From: Oscillibacter sp. UBA6647
GTDB lineage: Bacteria > Bacillota > Clostridia > Oscillospirales > Oscillospiraceae
Length of the DNA: 14,051 nt
NCBI GenBank assembly: GCA_002455655.1
Contig: DKLF01000142.1
Span: 1 to 14,051 of the forward strand
Reading direction: 5' to 3'
The notes under the pieces: generated by a model
What the model was told of the DNA's origin: nothing
What the model saw: the letters and a program-made list of their open reading frames with translations, nothing else
The model's database searches: none
Shown: positions 7,082-11,885 of the stretch, piece by piece
How positions within the stretch are numbered: position 1 is the first letter of the stretch
Layout of the letters: the number at the start of each line of letters is the position of its first letter
Translations under genes and position numbers: made by a program

Positions 7082-7120
7082 TTGAACTTCGCCCGCGTTG
7101 CTGGTATAATAGCAACGCGG
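7082..7120 (+). promoter_or_regulatory. consensus sigma-A promoter inside an inverted repeat, upstream of the tRNA-Pro region
   Basis: TTGAAC (7082-7087), a 17-bp spacer and TATAAT (7105-7110). A perfect 10-bp inverted repeat, CCGCGTTGCT (7093-7102) and AGCAACGCGG (7111-7120), brackets the -10 box. Transcription would start near 7117 and read through the tRNA-half copies to the intact tRNA 410 bases away. No other good promoter was found before the tRNA. The repeat could be an operator or could form a hairpin. Confidence 0.75.
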
Positions 7121-7205
7121 CAGCAATTATATATGTTATAACGGCTGCATCGCGCCCGTGGTGTATAAATAGGTGAAGGTAAGATTTGGGCAGGCGTGCC
7201 TACAT

Positions 7206-7222
7206 CGCGGGTGGTTTTGGGA
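7206..7222 (+). repeat. degenerate tRNA-Pro anticodon-arm copy
   Basis: CGCGGGTGGTTTTGGGA repeats the anticodon-arm part of the intact tRNA-Pro at 7526-7601, with one extra T in the loop. Nothing upstream of it matches the rest of the tRNA 5' half, so it is the most degraded copy. Confidence 0.5.
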
Positions 7223-7239
7223 ACTGGCGCGCAACGGAC

Positions 7240-7291
7240 AAAAAGGTGAATATCGGGGTGTAGCGCAGTTGGTAGCGCGCCTGGTTTGGGA
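7240..7291 (+). repeat. tRNA-Pro 5'-half copy 1
   Basis: Bases 7254-7291 are 38 nt equivalent to tRNA-Pro positions 1 through the end of the anticodon loop, including the D arm and loop TTTGGGA. The match then stops. Similarity extends about 14 bp upstream. This copy has GCCTGG before the loop, as in ordinary bacterial tRNA-Pro, unlike the GGGTGG of the others, so it may be the original host 5' half. No 3' half follows, so it cannot be a working tRNA. Confidence 0.8.
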
Positions 7292-7397
7292 GTGCCGTGC
7301 CAGTATCCGAGCCGAGTGAAACCGAAACGCCGGAAGCCCTTGGAACATGGGCGATTGCGGGATGTGACCGCCCATCCAAAAGTACCCCAAAATTGCA

Positions 7398-7421
7398 TTT
7401 GACCACAGCTTTGACCACAGA
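7398..7421. repeat. tandem 12-bp direct repeat, possible integrase arm site
   Basis: TTTGACCACAGC (7398-7409) is repeated at 7410-7421 with one mismatch in the last base. The repeat lies between tRNA-half copies 1 and 2. Short direct repeats beside a core site are the usual form of arm-type sites bound by tyrosine integrases; that role is inferred from position alone. Confidence 0.55.
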
Positions 7422-7440
7422 CAGTGAAATTTCCAGAAAC

Positions 7441-7492
7441 CGAAAAGTAAATATCCGGGTGTAGCGCAGTTGGTAGCGCGGGTGGTTTGGGA
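7441..7492 (+). repeat. tRNA-Pro 5'-half copy 2
   Basis: Bases 7455-7492 are identical to the first 38 nt of the intact tRNA (7526-7563), and the match stops exactly after loop TTTGGGA. The upstream CGAAAAGTAAATAT is also shared, except that the intact tRNA's copy has 12 extra bases there. Downstream bases do not close the anticodon stem, so this is a tRNA fragment. It is an attachment-site duplicate by inference. Confidence 0.82.
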
Positions 7493-7525
7493 GAACCGGC
7501 GAAAAGTGAATAGGCAAGTCAATAT

Positions 7526-7601
7526 CCGGGTGTAGCGCAGTTGGTAGCGCGGGTGGTTTGGGACCATCAGGCCGCAGGTTCGAACCCTGTCACTCGGACC
7601 A
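7526..7601 (+). tRNA. tRNA-Pro (anticodon UGG)
   Basis: A full 76-nt cloverleaf. The acceptor stem is CCGGGTG with CACTCGG (one G-U). The D arm is GCGC/GCGC. The anticodon stem is GGTGG with CCATC (one G-U) around loop TTTGGGA, anticodon TGG. The T arm is GCAGG/CCTGT with TTCGAAC. Discriminator A and CCA are encoded. The 5' half is identical to the fragment at 7455-7492, so this gene was probably rebuilt by recombination in the anticodon loop. The wobble pairs in the acceptor and anticodon stems fit a hybrid of two tRNA genes. Confidence 0.95.
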
Positions 7602-7603
7602 AG

Positions 7604-7638
7604 AATCCGCTGAAATCGGTTGATTTCAGCGGATTTTT
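7604..7638 (+). terminator. intrinsic terminator of tRNA-Pro
   Basis: Perfect 14-bp stem, AATCCGCTGAAATC (7604-7617) and GATTTCAGCGGATT (7622-7635), with loop GGTT, ending in a five-T run (7634-7638), two bases after the tRNA CCA. Confidence 0.92.
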
Positions 7639-7711
7639 CACATTATTTGTTCCTATTTTTCAATTTTCTGAAATTTCAATTATGCTTCAAATCAGGTCGA
7701 TTTGACAGGCC

Positions 7712-7747
7712 AAAAAAGCAGGCGGCGGATGAATAATCCGCCGCCTG
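7712..7747 (-). terminator. minus-strand intrinsic terminator without an obvious gene
   Basis: A 12-bp stem, CAGGCGGCGGAT (7719-7730) and ATCCGCCGCCTG (7736-7747), with a 5-base loop. Read on the minus strand it is followed one base later by six Ts (7717-7712). No intact minus-strand gene feeds it, so it probably belonged to a gene now lost; see the short frame at 7795-7887. Confidence 0.75.
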
Positions 7748-7756
7748 AATGCGCAA

Positions 7757-7776
7757 ATCCCTAACCCATCCCTAAC
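7757..7776. repeat. short direct repeat ATCCCTAAC
   Basis: ATCCCTAAC occurs at 7757-7765 and again at 7768-7776, an 11-bp period. It lies between the minus-strand terminator and the possible gene remnant. Its meaning is unknown. Confidence 0.4.
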
Positions 7777-7794
7777 AGGACGGAAAGCGGAAAT

Positions 7795-7887
7795 TTAAGC
7801 TACATCTCGGTAATGGTAGGCAGTATCTTGCCGCTGTATTGATTTATCAAATACGCTATCTGATGGTTCAAAATGAGGTGCCTCTTT
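7795..7887 (-). pseudogene. possible 3' remnant of a lost minus-strand gene
   Basis: On the minus strand a 30-codon frame, ending DKSIQRQDTAYHYRDVA, closes at a TAA (7797-7795) about 48 bp before the terminator stem at 7747-7719. Its composition is protein-like, but it has no start codon of its own within the frame and no recognised family. The rest of 7602-7918 holds nothing else I can support. The alternative is chance. Confidence 0.2.
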
Positions 7888-7917
7888 TCACAGCTTATAT
7901 TTCTCTATGAGAAAGAT

Positions 7918-7947
7918 GTTGACATTTTAGATGTAAACGCCTATGAT
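7918..7947 (+). promoter_or_regulatory. promoter with overlapping operator for the ImmA/IrrE operon
   Basis: TTGACA (7919-7924), a 17-bp spacer and TATGAT (7942-7947) form a near-perfect sigma-A promoter with a start near 7954. An inverted repeat, GTTGACAT (7918-7925) and ATGTAAAC (7931-7938), covers the -35 and spacer with 7 of 8 bases matching. A repressor bound there would block polymerase. The XRE domain of the second gene is the obvious candidate. Confidence 0.75.
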
Positions 7948-7975
7948 TATGTCATCAACGCTGAGGAGGCACAAT

Positions 7976-8740
7976 ATGGACGTCGATAGCTGGTTCTTCC
8001 CGGAGGAAATCATTTCAAAAATAGTTAGCTGCATCGAAGACGCAGTTGGCGACGACATTCTCATCGACATACATCGCAACGACCTGCGGACAACAAACAG
8101 TGTCCCTTCGAGAATATGGGATTTGCTGAATACAAATATTTTCAAGTCTTTGGACGTGGAATCCTGTACCATTGTCTCTGCTCACCGGGGGCCATGGGAA
8201 ATGATTGTAGTCTATGAGAAGACGTCTCAGTGCATCATTACCTTCATGCGGGAAAAACGTTTCAATGACTTGCGTAATCACCAGTCAAAGAGAACCAAAA
8301 TGCATTACCTTGATATGCTTGCGAAACAGTTTAATAAGGATCTGCTGGCTGATCAAAACCAGATGACATTATTGCCAAACAGCTTTTCGGATGAAAGCCG
8401 TCTTGCAGAGCTGGTCCAGAACCTGCTAAGTGATTTGGGCGGGGATGTCCCCATGGTCAGAAACCATGTTCTCGTTCTGTTTGACACAGTCGGTTACCGG
8501 CTTGCTCACATTCGTGCTGTCAAGGTGACTCCCGAATTAGATATAGCCCGGGGGTGCGATCAAGACTGGACCAAATTTATCTCTGCCGCCGAGAGTGACG
8601 TAGTCGAAAAAGTTGATAATCCGGAATTGCCTGAAAATAAACCCAACCGTGGTCTTAAACTCAAGCCCAAAGCCACTGAGCGTCAAAAGAACAGGCCGAG
8701 ATTGCGCACTGAAGAAAAGAAGCGTGAGGAGAACAGTTAA
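7976..8740 (+). CDS. unknown protein, possibly DUF5986 family; first gene of the ImmA/IrrE operon
   Basis: A 254-residue soluble protein; ATG 7976 is chosen over an upstream in-frame ATG because GAGGAGG precedes it. Residues about 30-105 look conserved (IHRNDLRTTNSVPSRIWDLLN, then RGPWEMIVVYEKTSQ and ITFMREKRF), a pattern I associate with DUF5986, unverified. A middle section around 150-180 resembles a helical region. The last 40 residues are charged and rich in Lys, Arg, Glu and Pro, probably disordered. There is no signal peptide, membrane segment or known catalytic motif. The following metalloprotease-regulator gene starts 24 bp after its stop, so it may be a substrate or partner of that protease. 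No function is assigned. Confidence 0.85.
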   Translation: MDVDSWFFPEEIISKIVSCIEDAVGDDILIDIHRNDLRTTNSVPSRIWDLLNTNIFKSLDVESCTIVSAHRGPWEMIVVYEKTSQCIITFMREKRFNDLRNHQSKRTKMHYLDMLAKQFNKDLLADQNQMTLLPNSFSDESRLAELVQNLLSDLGGDVPMVRNHVLVLFDTVGYRLAHIRAVKVTPELDIARGCDQDWTKFISAAESDVVEKVDNPELPENKPNRGLKLKPKATERQKNRPRLRTEEKKREENS

Positions 8741-8764
8741 GATTACGCTAAAGGAGCAACTTAT

Positions 8765-9922
8765 ATGAATTTCAGTCAGTTTAACGGAGAACGTTTGAAA
8801 AAAGCAAGAATATATAGAGGATTAACCGTTGCTGAATTAGCAGATAGAGTAAGTAGTCAGCGTCAGACATTGTCAATGTATGAGATTTCAAAAAGCCGCC
8901 CGGCAGATGAGGGTCTTGTCAGACGTATTGCAAGTGAATTGGATTTCCCGATTAATTATTTCTTTGAGAATACACCACCAATTACGTCGGGAACGGTCTA
9001 TTTCAGATCCCTTTTAACCACCAACAAAAAATACCGTAGTGAGCAAATCGTTAAGATGGAGTTTTTATCTCAGGTTTATGCTCTCTTACAGGATTATATT
9101 GAATTTCCCACGTTTGAACAGCTCAAACTGCCTGAAGACACATCACCAGAAGGTGCCGCTTATGAACTGCGAAAAGAATGGGATTTGGGACTTGGCCCTA
9201 TCGACAATCTGGTGTCAGTTGTGGAACAGCACGGCATATTGGTGACCTCTTTTTGCACAAGTAACGATGATGTGGATGCATTTAGCGAATTGGTTGGTAC
9301 GGGAAGTACGTCTACCTACTTGATAGCCTACTCAAACAACAAGACTTCGGCCGCTCGACTTCACTTTGATATTGCGCATGAGCTTGGACACATCTGCCTT
9401 CATGAATGGAGCGAAGATATAGAGGAGTTTTCCAAGGAAGAATTCCGGGCAAGAGAGCGTCAAGCGAATGAATTCGCTGCAGCTTTTCTGCTCCCTAAAG
9501 AAGCATTTTTGAAGGATGCACTCGCAGGGCCTGCGACAATTTCTTATTACAAACAGCTAAAAAAGAAATGGAAAGTGTCAATTGCTGCAATGATTCGCAG
9601 AGCAGAAAAGTTGGGTGTTATTACAATGGATGATTACCAAACCCTTATTCGGATTATGCAACGCAGGGGGCAACGCAAAGAAGAACCTTTGGATGATGTT
9701 TTAATAACAGCTGGGCCAGCGTTATTAAAAGCGTCAGTATTGATGCTTTTGCAGGAAAATGTATTTACACCAGATGAATTTATGAGAGCATTAGCTGATG
9801 AGTGTGGCCTGAGCATTAAGGCAACGGAGGTTGAGTACTTACTCGACCTTCCAGCAGGAACGCTTACAAGCAGCAAGATCATTGATTTTACCGCCTTACA
9901 ACTCAAAAAACAAACAAATTGA
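8765..9922 (+). CDS. XRE-family regulator fused to ImmA/IrrE metallopeptidase
   Basis: A 385-residue protein starting at ATG 8765 behind AAAGGAG. Residues 6-65 form an HTH_3/XRE domain (RLKKARIYRGLTVAELADRV). Residues about 150-260 form the ImmA/IrrE (COG2856) zinc peptidase: HELGH at 205-209, with the downstream glutamate in ERQANEFAAAFLLP at 231-244 as the probable third zinc ligand. The last 125 residues are an extra helical part of unknown role. Such proteins cleave a repressor or control stress and mobile-element genes, as ImmA does for ImmR in ICEBs1. Carrying the HTH in the same chain suggests it binds its own operator at 7918-7938. Codon use is A+T-richer than the chromosome to the left, a sign of transfer. 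Confidence 0.92.
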   Translation: MNFSQFNGERLKKARIYRGLTVAELADRVSSQRQTLSMYEISKSRPADEGLVRRIASELDFPINYFFENTPPITSGTVYFRSLLTTNKKYRSEQIVKMEFLSQVYALLQDYIEFPTFEQLKLPEDTSPEGAAYELRKEWDLGLGPIDNLVSVVEQHGILVTSFCTSNDDVDAFSELVGTGSTSTYLIAYSNNKTSAARLHFDIAHELGHICLHEWSEDIEEFSKEEFRARERQANEFAAAFLLPKEAFLKDALAGPATISYYKQLKKKWKVSIAAMIRRAEKLGVITMDDYQTLIRIMQRRGQRKEEPLDDVLITAGPALLKASVLMLLQENVFTPDEFMRALADECGLSIKATEVEYLLDLPAGTLTSSKIIDFTALQLKKQTN

Positions 9923-9936
9923 AAGAGGTGTTTACT

Positions 9937-10119
9937 ATGGCAAAAAATGCACCAGTTGGTGACAACGCCAGAAAAGGAGCGGTTAAAAACCGCGCTCAAA
10001 CATTCAACCCCAAAACAGAGCAGTGGGTAAAACGGGATTCTGATACCGGAAAATTTATGGATGTAAAGCAGGATGGAGAACCCTTCAAGGGGGTCAGGAA
10101 AGAACACGCTAAGGATTAA
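9937..10119 (+). CDS. small basic conserved protein, third gene of the ImmA/IrrE operon
   Basis: A 60-residue protein, MAKNAPVGDNARKGAVKNRA at the start and FMDVKQDGEPFKGVRKEHAKD at the end. ATG 9937 is preferred, with GAAAGAGGTG 7-16 bases upstream overlapping the end of the protease gene; a TTG 18 bases earlier is less likely. It is rich in Lys and Arg with no hydrophobic core, so it is probably nucleic-acid binding or disordered. I recall near-identical small proteins as unnamed ORFs in many bacteria, but know of no established function. It lies 14 bp behind the protease gene and must be cotranscribed. It could be a substrate, antitoxin or cofactor; none of these can be chosen from sequence. 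Confidence 0.8.
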   Translation: MAKNAPVGDNARKGAVKNRAQTFNPKTEQWVKRDSDTGKFMDVKQDGEPFKGVRKEHAKD

Positions 10120-10209
10120 CACATCAAATATCTGACGAATAAACTCTGGATGAAACTTGCCTGGGCAACTATTACGGCATCTATTTTGGATTTCCGGATC
10201 GTTAAGAAT

Positions 10210-10239
10210 CTCCCATGGAGGTTTCCGCCTCCATGGGAG
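10210..10239. terminator. bidirectional terminator between the ImmA/IrrE operon and the integrase
   Basis: Perfect 12-bp stem, CTCCCATGGAGG (10210-10221) and CCTCCATGGGAG (10228-10239), with loop TTTCCG. It lies 90 bp after the small basic gene and 18 bp beyond the integrase stop on the other strand, so it can end both. The T-runs are interrupted. Confidence 0.75.
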
Positions 10240-10257
10240 GTTTGCGTTTGTGTCCTG

Positions 10258-11499
10258 TTATCCTACTCTCTCGAAGGGGATGATCTTGCAGCCGCTTTCC
10301 GTGGGTGTCGGTTCCGGATCGGGCGGCTCCGGGGCGGGGGCGGTGCCTGTGACCTCGGCCATGAATCCGCCGACCTTGTCGGCGGCGCTTTGCTGCATCC
10401 CGTTCGTCACATGGGTGTAGGTGTCCAGTGTGAAGCCTGCCGAATAATGTCCCAGCATACTGGAGAGTGTCTTGACGTCCACGCCGCTCTGCATCGCCAT
10501 GGTGGCGAACGTATGCCGAAGGTCATGAAAGCGCACGGCAATGTCGATGCCGGCGCTTTTCAGCAGCTTTTTGTGTACCCGCCCAAGGGCATCCGGACTC
10601 CAGTACGTTCCCGTTTTGGGAGACGGAAACATAATGGGATTGTCAAGATGCTTCTCATGCTCAGCAGTCAGAAGATCCACCGCCTGTTGGGGAATTGCCA
10701 CCTTGCGGACGGAGTTTTCCGTTTTGGGCACCGTCACGGTCAGCACGCCGTCGATGCGGGTGACCTGCTTGTCCACCGACAGGATGCGGTGCTGCACGTC
10801 CAGATCCTCCCACAGCAGCCCCACCAGCTCGCCGCGCCGCAGGCCGCTGGTCAGCTCCAGATAGAAGATGGGCAGCACACCGTAGGCCTCCGCCTCGCGC
10901 AGATAGGTCCCGACCTGCTCCGGCGGGATGATCTTCATCTCGGGCTTGTCCTTTTTGGGGATGCGGCAGCCGTCGCAGGGGTTATACGGAATGAGGCGTT
11001 CCTTCACCGCCTGCTGCAGGCAGCTGTGCAGCACCATGTGTGTCCGCCGCACGAAACCGCCCGACAGGGTGAAATCCTCCATCTTTTTACCTCGCTTGAC
11101 CCGGCCGTGATCCCGGATGTCGTTGTACATCCGCTGAATGTGGATCGGCATGATCTGCCGCAGCTTGATGCTTCCGACGGCGGGAATGATATGCTGCTCG
11201 AGGACGTTGGCGTAGTTGCGGACAGTATTGGGCCGCAGGTTGGGCTTGCTGTAGGTCTCGAACCACAGACGGCACCATTCGGCCACGGTGTAGTCGCCCG
11301 TATGATTAATGGACACGCCGCGGTTGTCGGCAATAGCGCGTTTCAGTTTTTCCTTGCACTCAGTTTGCGTCTTGGCGGACACGCTTCTCTGGATGGCGCG
11401 GCCGGTGGCCGGGTCGATGCCTACGGTATAGCGCCCTTCCCAGCTGCCGCTGGGCTTTTTTCGGATGCTGCCTTCGCCGTTCGCTCGTCTTTTACTCAT
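10258..11499 (-). CDS. int: tyrosine site-specific integrase (Tn916-Int-like)
   Basis: A 413-residue recombinase. Residues 1-60 form an arm-binding domain of the AP2/Int type (GEGSIRKKPSGSWEGRYTVG). Residues about 70-170 are the SAM-like core-binding domain. Residues about 190-375 are the catalytic domain with every active-site residue visible: Arg221 (SGLRRGEL), a Lys near 259 (PKTENS), His325 and Arg328 (HDLRH), His351 (LGHYS) and nucleophile Tyr361 (DTYTH). The last 30 residues are Pro-rich. The ATG at 11499 has AGGAGG just upstream. It should insert the element by strand exchange at a tRNA attachment site, and the duplicated tRNA-Pro halves to the left are the natural candidate. It appears intact. 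Confidence 0.95.
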   Translation of the reverse strand: MSKRRANGEGSIRKKPSGSWEGRYTVGIDPATGRAIQRSVSAKTQTECKEKLKRAIADNRGVSINHTGDYTVAEWCRLWFETYSKPNLRPNTVRNYANVLEQHIIPAVGSIKLRQIMPIHIQRMYNDIRDHGRVKRGKKMEDFTLSGGFVRRTHMVLHSCLQQAVKERLIPYNPCDGCRIPKKDKPEMKIIPPEQVGTYLREAEAYGVLPIFYLELTSGLRRGELVGLLWEDLDVQHRILSVDKQVTRIDGVLTVTVPKTENSVRKVAIPQQAVDLLTAEHEKHLDNPIMFPSPKTGTYWSPDALGRVHKKLLKSAGIDIAVRFHDLRHTFATMAMQSGVDVKTLSSMLGHYSAGFTLDTYTHVTNGMQQSAADKVGGFMAEVTGTAPAPEPPDPEPTPTESGCKIIPFERVG

Positions 11500-11571
11500 G
11501 AAATAACCTCCTTTTCCTGACTTTCCGCAACACCAACCAATACCACAGAATTGAGTAAATAGCTACTGTTT

Positions 11572-11790
11572 TCAATGGATTTCTCCCTTTTCTTCGGTGA
11601 GCTTTGCGATCCATTCGGTAAACTGATCCCGCGGAATAATGATGCGGGAGCCCAGCGTGATGGAGGGAAAATCCGGGCGTCGTACAATGCTGTAGGCGTT
11701 GGCGAGACCGATGCCCAGCACATTGGAGACATCCGGCACCGTCAGCATCAGGGGTAGCTCTTCGAAGGATTTGAATTGTGATTTTTTCAT
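11572..11790 (-). CDS. xis: excisionase, MerR-like helix-turn-helix
   Basis: A 72-residue DNA-binding protein, 72 bp upstream of the integrase on the same strand. The core LMLTVPDVSNVLGIGLANAY followed by SIVRRPDFPSITLGSR and IIIPRDQFTEWI is the usual excisionase/HTH_17 pattern: an N-terminal helix-turn-helix then a wing with the substrate-like R-x-x-I-P segment. AAAGGA precedes the ATG at 11790. It should bind the element ends and direct the integrase towards excision. The order xis-int on one strand is normal for Tn916-like and mobilizable elements. Confidence 0.88.
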   Translation of the reverse strand: MKKSQFKSFEELPLMLTVPDVSNVLGIGLANAYSIVRRPDFPSITLGSRIIIPRDQFTEWIAKLTEEKGEIH

Positions 11791-11858
11791 GGTTGTCCTT
11801 TCTCCGCATCGCGGCGGAAGTATTTTTAATTGTTGTTCTGCGTCTTGTTGATTTATTT

Positions 11859-11880
11859 CCCCCTCGTTGCGTAAAGGGGG
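11859..11880. other. small GC hairpin between relaxase and excisionase genes
   Basis: CCCCCT (11859-11864) pairs with AGGGGG (11875-11880) just beyond the relaxase stop. There is no T-run, so at most a weak terminator or 3'-end stabiliser for the relaxase mRNA. The rest of the 95-bp gap shows no convincing promoter. Confidence 0.3.
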
Positions 11881-11885
11881 ACGGG

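Noticed and set aside
7254..7330. Second and third functional tRNA-Pro genes
   Set aside because: After the anticodon loop the sequence cannot close the anticodon stem and has no T arm or acceptor 3' strand, in copy 1 or in copy 2 (7455-7492).
7136..7567. A minus-strand frame with an internal repeated peptide (PRYQLRYTR-like)
   Set aside because: The peptide repeat is simply the reverse-strand translation of the tRNA-Pro half copies; the DNA repeat is explained by tRNA structure.
7240..7601. CRISPR-like array because of regularly appearing repeats
   Set aside because: Spacing is irregular (201 and 71 bp), the repeats are tRNA fragments, and no cas gene is present.
7757..7776. Telomere-like CCCTAA repeat
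   Set aside because: Only two imperfect copies in a bacterial context; no terminal structure.
10150..11520. A long plus-strand open frame (about 456 codons) across the integrase gene, and similar long antisense frames at 1543-2484 and 3659-4765
   Set aside because: They lie opposite well-supported genes with complete motifs, lack domain signatures, and are expected in G+C-rich DNA where stop codons are rare in some frames.
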